DNA of 64,000 bases from Microdochium bolleyi. Lineage: Eukaryota; Ascomycota; Sordariomycetes; Xylariales; Microdochiaceae. Each line of letters opens with the position of its first letter. Position 1 is the stretch's first letter. The stretch spans positions 558,001 through 622,000 of the forward strand of contig KQ964256.1 in NCBI GenBank assembly GCA_001566295.1, given 5' to 3'. The position numbers and the translations under genes are program-made. Shown here in pieces: positions 45,702 to 56,801 of the stretch. Under the pieces are notes generated by a model. It saw only the letters and a list, made by a program, of their open reading frames with translations, did no database searches and was not told where the DNA came from.

Positions 45702-46218
45702 GCTTGTATGCAACTGTAGGAGGCGTTTGTGTTGTATGATGGGGTTTTCTTTCGCGTGCGCGAATGGCGCCTTTCCTCTTTGTCAGGCATTCGGGTTCTT
45801 GCTCTTCGGAAAATGGCGTCCTGGAGGTTTTGTCCTGCGGCGACTTCTCTCGCGCGTGGCGTTGTGGTTCTGACCTGGTAGACCAGCATCGGTGGTTCTC
45901 TGCGGTCTTGTCTTTTGCTTTCACGATCTTGTCTCCGGCACTAGTTACTAGCACTTGCATACTTCTTATTGTTGTCGTTATCGGGATTATTCTCCCCCGC
46001 GCATACCAATTTTCAGAACATACTTCTTTATGCATGTTGCTATTTTGATGACCCGGAGAGGCAAGGCACGTGATGAGTTCTTCAACTTGGGAATAGGAAG
46101 ATGTTGTTCATGATTGTCTTCGTATAGAGGACATAGCGTATGGGTATCCTAATAGTCAGCGCTCCGTCTCACCCCCCCCCCCCCCCCCCCCCCCACACTC
46201 GACTCCCACCCCGAGCTG
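45702..46218. other. Convergent intergenic region with poly-C run
   Basis: 3' flanks of the Mbp1-type and Fta1 genes. Contains 23 consecutive C at 46172-46194, only 24 bases from the Fta1 stop. No coding sequence supported. Confidence 0.7.
46172..46194. repeat. Poly-C run (23)
   Basis: Twenty-three consecutive C on the plus strand (poly-G on the Fta1 coding strand, in its 3' flank). Its length may be unreliable in any assembly. Confidence 0.9.
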
Positions 46219-47925
46219 CTATATCTCGACGTTGGCAGACCCTCGCGCCGGCGAGCGTTTTTTAGTAGCAGCCGCAGCCAGCTCGGCGAGCCGTACCGCG
46301 GCCTCACTCCATGGCCCACCACCACCACCCGGTTCAGCCGCTTGCCCTCCTCCCTGCTCTGTCCTGCCCGCTGTCGTCCTTGTCGTGGTCGCCAACACGC
46401 CGCCAGACGCAGCCTTGCCCGCGAGATCAGCGACTAGCCTCTGCGCGGCGCGCAGCGGCAGTGAGCTTGCGGTGCTCAGCGGCGTGAAGATCTTGAGGCG
46501 GCCGGACTCGGCGGCGACGAACCCGCCGCAGGCGACCTTGGTAATCCGCACGGCCGGATGGAACAGGTCAAGCGCGAGGTGGGACGAGAGGTAGGCGGCC
46601 ACGGCTTCCGTGAAGGGCTGCTGTTGCGGGTTCGTGGTGGTGGAACGAGTAGTGGCGCTGGTGTTCTCGTTGTCGTCGTCAGTATTCGTTTGCTGTGAGG
46701 TGGAGCGCCAGTTCCAGCCTTCCTCGCTCTTGTTGCCCGCGAGCTTCCGGCGGAGGCGGGCGAGGCTGTCTAGGCGCTCCGGGTGCCAGCCGGGTTCCAA
46801 GGGGCCGGATGAGAAGACTGATGGTGCTGGCTTCGCGCCGCGTTTCCGCTTGCCTATAATGCTGGCTGGCTGTTGTTGGGCGTCGATGCTCGAGGCCTCA
46901 ATGTTCCGGCCGGCGCGGACAAAGCGTGCGACGTGGGGCGCCGGTATTATAACGTCGATGCTCCTTAAGCCGTGCGGTACAGGCTGTGGTGGCGACGGGT
47001 CTTTGTCTTCGTCGTCGACTTGCATCGTATCGCTGTCCTTGGGGGGCTGCTCGGCTGGTGTTGGTGGGTTGTCCAGGTGCTCGAGATGGAATCCCAGAGT
47101 CAGGACGACATCCTTGGTCACTTTCGCGCCGCCTTTGCTGGTCCTGTTCGATGTGAGCCAGCTCTCCCACATGTGCACGAGTGATCGCGTGCCCAGATGC
47201 AGTGGGCTGATTCGGCAGTCGAAATTGCTGGCTAGGAAGTCGCACACCACGGATCGTAGTGATGCTGGCATTCGCAGGAGAAGCAAGGGTAGATGGAGAA
47301 AGTTCCTACTCAGCATTGGCGCATCTTCTGTCGTGTTGCTGGTTGGGTCCCATGGAAGCACCTTGGGCGGCCCGCCTGGGTCGAGCGTCGGTAGTAAGCT
47401 GGCTGTGAAATACGCGTTCTCGTACTTGAGCTCGAGACATAGTGCTCTCCGACCATTGCTTGTGCGCCTCCTGCTGCTCGTGTCGTGATCTGCCGTCCCG
47501 AGGTCTTGGCTACCTTCTCGGCTGTCTAGCCCTTCATCGTCGTCGTCTGTGATTCCGAGCAGATCGTTCCACCGCACCCACCGCCATTCGACGCTCTCTA
47601 GGACACCGGTCCGCCCCAGCGAGCCGTCATCGCCGCCACTAGCGAGTCCGACCTGCACGCCACGAACGACATCACCGACGAGCGTGTCGCGCAGTCGCCG
47701 AGACAAGGTCTGCAGCCGAGCTGGAGACAGCGGTTCTGAGCCTATGTGCAGCGGCGAGGCGCGGTGTGTGGTATATGTGACGTTGAAGAAAGGCATCGAG
47801 CCCCGTGGCTGGCCATCAGGTCCGAAGTCGTCCTCCTGAGCAGAATCGTCGGAGGGACGTGGAGAGGCTTCCCGCTCTCTGTCATCTTGGACGGCCGCGG
47901 GGGCCTTGCGCTTTCGAGGTGGCAT
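46219..47925 (-). CDS. fta1: Probable kinetochore Sim4-complex subunit Fta1 (CENP-L)
   Basis: Single exon, 568 residues from ATG 47925. The N-terminal block PFFNVTYTTHRASPLHIG followed by LQTLSRRLRDTLVGDVVRGV and SVEWRWVRW is what I recognise as fungal Fta1, the CENP-L homologue of the inner kinetochore Sim4/CTF19 complex. Later segments LCLELKYENAYFTASLLP and VCGGF-like VACGGFVAAESGRLKIF near the C-terminus agree. Between them are acidic and Gln/Thr-rich disordered linkers and a Gly-rich stretch. The frame continues upstream to an ATG at 48408, but that would add 161 low-complexity residues and nearly overlap the divergent neighbour, so I used MPPRKRK at 47925. Confidence 0.72.
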   Translation of the reverse strand: MPPRKRKAPAAVQDDREREASPRPSDDSAQEDDFGPDGQPRGSMPFFNVTYTTHRASPLHIGSEPLSPARLQTLSRRLRDTLVGDVVRGVQVGLASGGDDGSLGRTGVLESVEWRWVRWNDLLGITDDDDEGLDSREGSQDLGTADHDTSSRRRTSNGRRALCLELKYENAYFTASLLPTLDPGGPPKVLPWDPTSNTTEDAPMLSRNFLHLPLLLLRMPASLRSVVCDFLASNFDCRISPLHLGTRSLVHMWESWLTSNRTSKGGAKVTKDVVLTLGFHLEHLDNPPTPAEQPPKDSDTMQVDDEDKDPSPPQPVPHGLRSIDVIIPAPHVARFVRAGRNIEASSIDAQQQPASIIGKRKRGAKPAPSVFSSGPLEPGWHPERLDSLARLRRKLAGNKSEEGWNWRSTSQQTNTDDDNENTSATTRSTTTNPQQQPFTEAVAAYLSSHLALDLFHPAVRITKVACGGFVAAESGRLKIFTPLSTASSLPLRAAQRLVADLAGKAASGGVLATTTRTTAGRTEQGGGQAAEPGGGGGPWSEAAVRLAELAAAATKKRSPARGSANVEI

Positions 47926-48413
47926 GCAGTGTGTTGTTGGGTGTCGTCGTCGTGTCGGCAATCCTGGAGTTGCAACAGGTTCCTCGAAGTGGTACTTGGC
48001 GTGATGGTCGCGACGCGTCGCGGGGCAGTTGTGCGTGTCTTGATGGCTGAAGGGCTGGGCCGGGTCCGGTGAGGCTCCGATGGCACCTTTTCTTGTTGCT
48101 CTGGCGTGTGAGGCTGGGCGTCGCCCTGCTCGCGTGGTGATGGGCTTCTGCTTGCTGCTGCTGCTGCTGCTGCCGCTGCGTTGTTGGCTGCAATTGTGGC
48201 CAGTCTCACACTTTGCAGACCGCGCCGACGCGTCTTGGGGAAATCCGGGGAAGGTGGGGTTGACCTCCGGCAGCGGTTGTGGGTCTGCGGGTCCATTCCG
48301 CCCGTTCGACGTCAGACCAGCCCAGGCCGTTGCTGTAGACTGCAAGCTCGAGGGTGCATTCTTCATCCTTCTCTGCCCACTGTCGGCATCGACCGCGGTA
48401 CGTCCCATTATTC
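47926..48413. other. Divergent promoter, Fta1 / 2EXR protein
   Basis: 488 bp between the two chosen starts. Contains a GCT trinucleotide run at about 48152-48178, read as polySer in the rejected Fta1 extension. It probably serves as a shared bidirectional promoter. Confidence 0.5.
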
Positions 48414-49562
48414 ATGGCAGCTTTGCAACCAGACAACGAGCTGGCTCTCTCGACGACGTCCCCGAGTTGCCCTGCCGAGGTCGACGACGACGCCTGCAGC
48501 ATTTCCAGCGACGCCGGCTCCGATTCCGGCTCGTCTCTGTCCTCGGACGACTTCAGCCCCAGCTTCCACCTCTTTGTGCAGCTGCCGCCTGAGATCCGGC
48601 ACCTCATCTGGGCGCATGCGCTTCCCCCGCCGGGCTCGGGCATCAACTTCTTCAATGTCCACGCCTTCCCCATGGACCATGCCGGCTGCAACCGGTCCAC
48701 CTCGCCGCCCTGGCTCTATCTCGACCTGCGCCGCCTCAGCATCGTCGACACCGACGACGAGGTAGCCCAGTATGACCCCAGCGTCTGGCAGGCCCGCTCG
48801 GCTCTGAGGGCAGCATGCACAGAGGCCCGCTCCATCTGCGCCATCCCTCCCGACAAGCTCGCCACCGTCGTGCTCACGCGGCCAAAGCGTGGTCTTTACT
48901 GTCGCGCAGGCGACGACAAACTCCGGCGTTTCACCCCTTACACGGAACGCCAAAGCCAGGGCCGGCCCGCCGAGCCCAAGGTAACACGCACCATCCACCT
49001 CAACGCAGACGACATCATCAACCTGTCCATCGAGAACTGCAGCTTCAACCTGCCCTGGGAGGACACGCTCGATGAAGAACGGTCCACCACTGGCATTGGA
49101 CCCGGCTATGACCCGGGAGGCTGGGGCTTCGATCCCCAGCTCACACCCCTGCCTGTTGGCACCCACGCGCATAGGTACTGCGTGAGCATGATCCGCGGTC
49201 AGGGCACTCACTTCCAAACCCTCACCGAAGCACTGAACGAGGCCCATCATGTCGCCCACGGCGGAGCCCCGGAAGATCACGAGATTGGCTTTGGGATGCT
49301 CGAGGCCCAGACCTTCAAGCTCGGGCGAGAGGCCGCTTACCGCACAGTGGCCGCGTCAGACGCAAGGGCGAGATCAGAGCAGGCGCGCCTGTACTGGGAT
49401 CGCTTCGGAGACTGTTATGTCCCGCAGGCTTGGACGACGCCTGGTGCAGGCCGGCCATGGTGCTACCGCCTGACAAAGGTGCTCCCAGAGTCGAACGACC
49501 TCAGGGATCAATATGTGCGATCTGCGCTGCTCCAAAGTCCGAAACGCCCGGCTCCAGGATGA
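48414..49562 (+). CDS. 2EXR-domain protein
   Basis: Single exon, 382 residues. After an acidic, Ser-rich N-terminus, the segment FHLFVQLPPEIRHLIWAHAL marks the fungal 2EXR domain, an F-box-like motif found in many Pezizomycotina proteins of unknown function. Further conserved-looking pieces are LLQSCTEAR-like ALRAACTEARSICAI and the aromatic-rich C-terminal part. ATG 48414 starts just after a possible upstream in-frame non-ATG stretch. No enzymatic motif is visible. Its divergent partner is the Fta1 gene. Confidence 0.8.
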   Translation: MAALQPDNELALSTTSPSCPAEVDDDACSISSDAGSDSGSSLSSDDFSPSFHLFVQLPPEIRHLIWAHALPPPGSGINFFNVHAFPMDHAGCNRSTSPPWLYLDLRRLSIVDTDDEVAQYDPSVWQARSALRAACTEARSICAIPPDKLATVVLTRPKRGLYCRAGDDKLRRFTPYTERQSQGRPAEPKVTRTIHLNADDIINLSIENCSFNLPWEDTLDEERSTTGIGPGYDPGGWGFDPQLTPLPVGTHAHRYCVSMIRGQGTHFQTLTEALNEAHHVAHGGAPEDHEIGFGMLEAQTFKLGREAAYRTVAASDARARSEQARLYWDRFGDCYVPQAWTTPGAGRPWCYRLTKVLPESNDLRDQYVRSALLQSPKRPAPG

Positions 49563-50595
49563 GATCGCTGCGCCATGATGGGACCCAGGTGCCGGTCAAT
49601 CGTAGCCTCACCTGAGCAAGCTCGGCACGCTGGGCTGTCCGTTCAGCCCAATTATATGCAGCCAAGTTGGAAGGCGGGCTACATCGACGGAATTTCCTTC
49701 CTCCAAAGCCTCGGATCCCCCCTCTGTAGGCCCAGACTGCTTGGCTACAACCCACAAACCTTTGTGCGAGCCGAGCCTACAAGCTGCGACTACACAGTCA
49801 TCTAGTTTGACATCGTCAAAAGCCGAGAGTTTACATGAAGTGGCTCCCGCGGACAGTCGTCTGTGCCGTCTCTCGTCGTTGTGTTGCGTACGCGCCTCGG
49901 CGAAGCCGGCCTGCCAACCCACCAAAGCCAACAGTTCTTGTCTTCAATGCCGTCTCCATGCATCCAGGCCAATGGCAACTCGCCACACACTGTCGTTGAT
50001 CAGCCCGATCACTACCGACAGTAGTGGGTGCTCACCTTGAACGACTCACACTCACCTTTGTAACATTGAGCTCCCGCATTACATATTTCTCGGGCGCACA
50101 GAGCGCTACAGAGCGCTACCCAACCATCCACTGTCCGCGCGGCGTAAGCATGCCTGATGTGTCGTGAGTCCATCAGTTCGATTCGAGTGAGAGCTTGCGC
50201 GCTCAACTTCCTGTGGTCTCTGTTGGCAATCTGACTGTGTCAGTGACGGCATGGATATGGCCACACAATCACCATGAGTACTGCACAAGCAGTCCATGTG
50301 CCTGCGCAATTACCCCGATGTCTTTTCAGAGCCTTGAACAGCACTTGCGCGCACATCACACATCACCAATGCTTACCCCGATTACCAGCTGCTGACGACA
50401 TCGGCATGCGGATTGTGACGAAATGGGTCTGTGGGCAGCCTCTTCCGCTACAAATATGGTGGCTCAATAGCGTGTTGCATCAAATTGATCTGGAAATGTC
50501 CGCATTCACCTTTTGGTCCAGGTGGTACCTGCCTGTCTGTGACAACTGGCTACTTGACGCATTTATTCAGATGCCAGCTCTTCAAAGAGATGTAA

Positions 50596-50865
50596 TGCGC
50601 TGCTTGGTTTTTCGACAACATCCTGCCTCCAGGTACTGAACATGAGGAGTCAGAACTGGAGGTCTTCCTGAGTTTGGTGGGACGCATTTGGCAAGCAGTT
50701 ACTTCAGCGCGGGGGAAGCAACACGAGCTCGCACTTGCAGGACTTCTCGCCGGCCATGTGGTAGACCTCCTCAACGATGGCGGAGATCCGACGTACGACG
50801 ACCGGATGGCCTTCGTACTCTATCTAGATGAAAGCATCCACAAATCGTACCACATATCTGAGTAA
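50596..50865 (+). pseudogene. Coding-like fragment, unassigned
   Basis: An open frame with no ATG start, about 90 codons, has balanced protein-like composition, with helical segments such as LVGRIWQAVTSARGKQHELA and DPTYDDRMAFVLYLDES before a stop at 50865. An overlapping frame upstream (50400-50639, DNWLLDAFIQMPALQRDVMR) could have joined it through a one-base frameshift near the TTTTT run at 50608. I do not recognise a family. It is either a relic or an exon of a gene I could not assemble. Confidence 0.25.
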
Positions 50866-51424
50866 GCGCAGATTCGCGAGCCAGCAACATTTCTGCAACG
50901 CATACTTGAAGACTACTCCCCCAGCATTGCAAAGGCATGCATAGTCGCCAGAGCAGAAGAGTGATGAGGATGTAGCTTGACGGTAGTTCTACTTATTTTT
51001 CTTGGCCTGAGTATAGTTTCTCGGTGTCAGGATTGGAGAGGCGGATTCTCCCTAATGATACGCAGCACTAGGAGATAATGGTCCAAATACAGGTCCTCGC
51101 CTTCACTTGGACGAAATTTTGAACAAGAGCTTTCTTTTAAGGTGCTGAGCGCCTCACCCTCGACTCCAGCTGGAACGTCTTTGGGTCGTGGTCTAATTGA
51201 AGTGCAGTCCACGCAGCATCTAAAAAGAATCAATCAGCTCCCAAACATCATACCCTGAACTCCTAGAATATGTCATCACGACGCGCTGAAGGCTGACTTG
51301 TTGCTGTGCAATCAAAAGGACCATACGAACGGCTATGCCGCAGAACAGCACATCGTTTTCTTCTGTTTCCTGTCTATTTCTCCACCTCTTGTTCGCCAAA
51401 AGATGTTGCTGTCGAATTAAAACT

Positions 51425-51930
51425 TTCATGTTGCATGCAATCACGGAGGCGCGCGAGTTCTTTATCGACAGTGCATACGTACAATTTCCCGATATCGCCG
51501 AGATAAACTGGTCGCAGTCAACCATCATGTCAAAGGTCCACGACCGTGCCCCCGGTCTACTCGTATCGGACTTCTTGGACGGGTCTGAGAGCAGCGAGTT
51601 TTTCCATACCAAGTATGGGAACATGCTCTCATTGCTCGACAGCAAGACTGTAACTCGTGTTACATATATTGCTATGCTTGATTTGCAGAAAGATCAAGGC
51701 ATTGACCATGAGGCTCTAAGGAAGGAATTATGGGCACAGTGCCAAGCACAATTTCGGAAAAGGCGAGCAAGCCGGAGAGCGACGAAGAGGCCCGAGATGG
51801 TATTCCAATGGTACACATGTGGCCTCAGGCCGAGAAGCCAACTCAGCACTCTTCAATGGAAGCATCTTTTGCAGCCCTTCCAAGAAAGCTCGTCATGATG
51901 CTGCGATCAAGGTCTTATTATGAACAATGA
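51425..51930 (+). pseudogene. Coding-like fragment with apparent frame switch
   Basis: One frame (MLHAITEAREFFIDSAYVQF to about 51740) looks protein-like, then becomes Arg-rich. From about 51735 a second frame takes over with more natural composition (ISEKASKPESDEEARDGIP, MMLRSRSYYEQ) to a stop at 51930. This suggests a frameshifted relic or an unrecognised intron. No family recognised. Confidence 0.22.
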
Positions 51931-52505
51931 CGGTGTTGATCAGACGCAGCCACCTAATCATACGCAACAAAACTGAAATCCACGGTACGAGATGTTCTCG
52001 GCGATGAAGTGTGATATTAGATTGTCTGGCAGGCGCGGAAGCGTTTCATGGAGAGGCTATGTTTTAGCACCGTGAACAGAACCGGCACTCAGCTCCGGGC
52101 TCCTGGAGTAGCCTGCAGCCATAAGGAGAATGACGATGCCCCTTCCAGCCCATCTGTTCCAAGCGTGGCTGCTAAATTGCTAAAAACTTGTTCATGTCTA
52201 CAAGGTATCTAATTCAACAAGCGACACGCACTCTGGCTCATATTCGTGCGCGGAATCGGGTCGTGATAGTCGTGATGAAAAGATATTTGTTTTCCTTCCG
52301 GGTAGGCACTCGCCGGCAGTCATCGCGATTTCCGTTCCTGACTTGCACGGGACGACTGTATCTTGCAGGAAGTCACGACCTTGTCAACGACCTCTCAGCC
52401 ATTGACTGCAACGTCCAACAGCTCCTTGACAGTTGGCCAGTCCCCATCTCAATGCCCCTGACACCCATTGCCAAACATATATCCACGCCTCGACTTCTGT
52501 AGATC

Positions 52506-53777
52506 ATGTCCATCGCATCAACAACATATCACCGACAACGTAACATCCGTATCCCCAAGGATCAACCACGTCGCCTCTGGTGGTAATAGACCCCACTGGC
52601 GATCTCCTTCTCCATGTCGGCCAGCCTGGCACTGCGACTCCAGTCCTGCAACATGGTTCCGTCCCCTTGCCGGCCCATGGGTCCCAGCCGGCCGAGCTGC
52701 CGGCTTCTGTGACATTTCAGGTTCACGCTCGATCCCTCGCCAATGCATGCAGGCCCTTCAAAGCCATGCTGTTTGGTGGCTACACCAAATCACGTCGCCC
52801 AGGTGACGGAAACCCATGGGTTCTCAACCTTCCCGAAGACAGCTCCCGTGGCTTGGGGCTTTCTCCTGCATATCATCCACATGAACTGGGGGGCTGTAAA
52901 CGACTTCTTCGCACGCGCAGCGTTCATGATGTCGGGGTGTGAAGAGACCGCGAAGGATCAAATCATGGCCCAGCTCTACAACATGGCAGTCGTGATCGAC
53001 AAGTACGACTGCATCGAGGTCCTGTCCCCCTGGTCAACGCAGCTGCTGCGCTTTGCCACAGCATACCAATACCAATATCATGCCCTCGCCCAGCATGATC
53101 TCGAAAACGTTGGTCAAGAACTCTGGGTTTTCTGGGTCTTGGGTCACCGCTACCATTTCCTGCACACATTCGAGTCCCTGATCGGCGACTGCAGCATCAA
53201 CGAACAAGGCGGGTTTGTGACAAGCAGCGGCCGCAAAATCTTTGATGGCTCCTCCTGACGCCTCCTTTCGTACATGGTGAGTTGCCCTCCATGTATACAT
53301 TGCCATTTCGCCACAACAGCGCTGCTAAGATACAAACCATTAGAGGTCTCCCTTCGGAAGAGCCGCGAGGCGAACCTGCAGCGATATGTGGCTGGTTTGA
53401 GCCACGAGATCGAAGCGGCGCGCAATGAGCGGCGCAGGGATTCGGCGTCCCACCAGATGGTGGACATATTGTCCAGCGCCAATATTAGACGGGACGGGCA
53501 GCGGCTGCAGCTTGACTTGACGGACTGGACCTGTTCGCTCTATAGTCTGTACGATGATCTCGAAACCAAGGTGTGCGAGTACATTGGGGGCCCCGGCTTC
53601 GTGATGCTGCAAGAACCAGGGAGATTCTGCTCTCGGGACTCGTTCCAATACCCTGGCCATGTGTACCTGACAGATGACGCGCCCTTTGCCAAGCATCTGA
53701 GGCGTCAGACCCAGAGACTTGGCTGGGAGGAGGTATACGAGACACGGTTCGGGAAGTGTGGATGCTCCGCATGCTAG
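52506..53777 (+). pseudogene. BTB/POZ-like gene, disrupted or atypically spliced
   Basis: Fragments in different frames line up in the order of a fungal BTB protein: DPTGDLLLHVG, FQVHARSLANACRPFKAML, WVLNLPED, then WGFLLHIIHMNW, LYNMAVVIDKYDCIEVLSPW, and a C-terminal part (SLRKSREANLQRYVAGLSHE to a stop at 53777). From ATG 52506 a 50-nt GTAACA..TAG intron (52540-52589) restores the first frame. The second switch near 52840 could be a single-base shift, or a 50-nt GTGACG..CAG intron (52803-52852) that would delete the WVLNLPED strand. A third problem is TGA 53256 before a GTGAGT donor at 53279; it needs a shift or an intron from 53217. I therefore call it probably broken, but expression with unusual splicing is possible. 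BTB proteins mediate dimerisation or cullin binding. Confidence 0.5.
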
Positions 53778-54021
53778 ACAACGCAACACCGCCTTGCAAA
53801 CTACATTCTTTGTGTTGAGACGATCGACGCTCCAGCAGCAATACCGGCTGAATTTGGAGTACGTTGTTATTAGTGGCAAATAAGCTTATCCCAGATGACC
53901 TTGGTTTGGTTCACATGACCGCCTGACCACACAGTGCCATTTTAATGAACGACAATCATTGCGGATAGAAGCCCAGCGCTCGGCCTCGAACCCTATCGCT
54001 AACCGCAGACTACTCACGAAA
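53778..54021. other. Short convergent intergenic region
   Basis: 244 bp between the end of the BTB-like sequence and the acyltransferase stop. Nothing supported. Confidence 0.6.
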
Positions 54022-56801
54022 TCACAGCCTCGCACGCCCTTCCAGCTTCCTTCTCTTCCTCTCCTCCTTGACATCCTTCTTCACCCTCGCCATCTCCTCG
54101 GCAGTCATCTTGCTCCCCACCCCACCAGCCTCGCCCTTCCCCCTCGCCTCTTCGAACAGCTTCTGCCCCAGCTCATCCGTCAACTTCAACACCCTCGTAC
54201 TAACAGTCGCACCGTCCCTGCGATTCTTGCCCTCGCGGCGGCTCATCGCGATCCGCTCCGTGAACGCCCACAGCCGCCCGTCGGCCACGATGCGCCCGCT
54301 CACGGCGTCACGAGTGGGCATCCATTCGCTCGACAGCCGCAGACGGGGCGGCGAGGACTTGGAGTCCTTGGATTTCACGGTGTACACGATACCCTCCTCT
54401 TCAAAGCGCTGGTACGAGTTCTTGAGCGTCTCCTTGTTGACGGCCTCGAAGTAGGAGAGGTCGCCCTGGTGGTATAGCGTCTTGCCCATCTGTGTTGGCC
54501 ATGTTAGTTGACGGTCAAAAGTACAACTACGTCATACTGTAGCGAGACCGGGTAAGCGACTTACCAGCTGAGCGCTGTTCTGCGCTTTGGCAGCCTCGAT
54601 CCAGACATCATCCGCGCCCTGTCCCGGCGGTGGCGTCAGGCCCATCAAGGAAATGGCAGCCAGCCAGCTGGCCTCAATGAACGGCCAGATGAGGAAACAG
54701 TAAAAGTCGTAGTTCTCCCGGCCAGCCTCGCGCTCCTCCTTGGACAAACCGATCGTCACAGGCTTGCCCTCGGCATCGCGCACAATGGAGATGACGCGGT
54801 CCTGCTCGAGCCCGACGAGCGTTTTCTCGAGGTTGAACTCGAGGCCCTCGCTCGGGAAGATGAACTCGCCGCGGAACAGCGACGACAGGAAGAGCACCTG
54901 CTCCCGCAACGCGGTGTAGGTAATGTCCTGGTTCTCGGGCCCGCCGCCCTGTTTCACCTGTGTATACATGGCCGCCGACACGAGCGCCTCGGCAATAAAT
55001 AGATGGATCGTCATGTTGCGGTAGAAGGACAGCTGGAAGCGATCCACGGCGTAGTAGGTAGGCTCGGCGAGGCCGTTGATGATTCCGACGAGGTCCTTGC
55101 CGAGCACTTCCAGGCCTCTCTCGACAACGTCCGAGAGGGGCAGCGTGCCAAAGTGTGCGACTCGGCCGCCCTTTGCCCGCACTCGGGCTGTAAGCCACTC
55201 GATGCGGCGAATCAGCTCGGACTTGCCCACTCCGCGGCCTCGCAGTGTCAGCAGGACTGTGCCGATCAGCGCCGTGGGCATGACGACGGAGACGTCATTG
55301 ATGTCTGACAGCACCTTGTAGCCCATGGTGCGAAGCAGCTTCTGCCGCAGCTTGGTGTTTTCTGGTGACTTGACTTCCCACTTGTGAGTGCTCGGAGAAG
55401 GAGTAAGGCGGGTCATCTGCTCGTCGATAAAGCCGCGCAAGCTCCAGGGCTCGTGGAAGCGGACGTCTACACGGCCGAGCTTGAGTGAAAGCACGGACGA
55501 ACCCCCACTTAGGAAGTCGGCCAGGTTCTCCTTCTTCTTGGGCACGCCGAGCAGCTCCGTGACGTAGCCCTCGGTCTCGATGACCTTGTCGTACTGTGTG
55601 CTGACTGGGCAGATGACGGCGTCCTTTACCCTGCCCGACAATATGCTGTCTAGGACAAAATTGAGGATGCCAAATTTTGGTGAAAGCAGTTTTCCCGTGC
55701 GCGAACGGCCACCTTCTATGAAGCATTCAAAGTTGTAGCCGCCTTGCAGCAAAGTGTCTATATATGTCTGCACAAGTGTCGTGTAGAGTGTGTCGTTGCC
55801 AAATGACCGCCGAATCCACATGGCTCCTGAAAGGATAGTGTCAGTCTTTGCGCCACGAGGCCTTGCATCTAGTTTCAGAACATGGTCAAGCCAAGCTATA
55901 CTGACCGGCATTTTGCAGGAATGAACCGACAACGGGAAAGTTCAGATTGTCACCCGCCACCACCACAGGTAGCGCCAAGCCTAGGCGGTAGCAGATGAGC
56001 TGCATGGACACGTAGTCGACGTGTGATCGATGTGACGGTAGGAAGATGATGCTCTGGCCCTTCTTCTCCGCTTCCTCGGCGACCTTGCGCAGACGGAGCA
56101 CTTCTTCGCTAGAGACGTGGATACCTGGGATGACGGAATCAGTACCTCCTCTCGTCCAGCATCTTCGCGCCGTAAAGACGTACCTTGGTGGTAGGCACGA
56201 GTGAGCAGCTGCGTGACCGTGTAGTAGGCACTACGGATGAAGGGCTTGCTCTCAAACTTGCAGATCATGTCGTTGGTCATCTTCTGCGCGACTTCCTTCA
56301 GGCCGGTCTCGATCGCGACGAGGCGCTGGGCGCGCTGCAGCGGGTAGCTGGCCGACTTGGAGTCGAGCCAGCCCTCCTTCTCCTCGGCCTCGACGCGGCT
56401 CTCGGCAAGCTGGCGTATGCGGGTGCGGAGTAGCGGCGCCGACACCACCGAGTTGATCATCTGCTCGCTGAAGCCTGGGTAGAAGATCGGCCGGCCGATC
56501 ACGTTGTCGTAGGCGCGCCAGCCGGTGCCCGATACGTATAGAGAAACCTCGCGTAGAAACCTGACGGACGTAGGTGTCAGTCAACCATCCCCTCCCTTCG
56601 GCGAATCCCTCAGAACTGTATTGAACCGACGTACTGTAATGGCTCTGAACGGAAGCTGTGCATATTCTTCATGAGAGCCTCTTCATTGCCGCCGTCGTTG
56701 CGCTCCTCAATGTAGCTGCGGGGCTGGAAAGTGACCTGGTCGCCAAGAATCTGCAAATCAGGGGCGGAATCCCGCGTCGGGTCATTGTCGTTGTTGGCCA
56801 T
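54022..56801 (-). CDS. Glycerol-3-phosphate/DHAP acyltransferase (GPAT/DHAPAT family)
   Basis: Five exons (56635-56801, 56184-56560, 55906-56124, 54565-55826, 54022-54489; introns 74, 59, 79 and 75 nt) give 830 residues in a continuous frame. It should acylate the sn-1 position of glycerol-3-phosphate or dihydroxyacetone phosphate, the first step of glycerolipid synthesis; PlsB/GNPAT relatives act at mitochondria, ER or peroxisomes. Acyltransferase motifs are visible: LPSHRSHVDYVSMQL (HX4D), MWIRRSFGNDTLY formed at a splice, FIEGGRSRTGKLLSPKFG, and VICPVSTQYDKVIE. FYPGFSEQMI and WLDSKSASYPLQRAQR lie upstream. The C-terminal exon is basic with an ERKRRKLEGRARL end. The non-consensus donor GTCAGT starts intron 3. 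ATG 56801 is the first in frame. Confidence 0.92.

Larger units (their letters stand above)
49563..52505. other. Stretch of coding-like fragments, no intact gene
   Basis: About 2.9 kb. Two plus-strand segments look protein-coding but are not joined into a gene: 50596-50865 and 51425-51930, listed separately. The rest holds short featureless frames. The stretch precedes the disrupted BTB gene and may be a patch of decaying genes. Confidence 0.4.
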
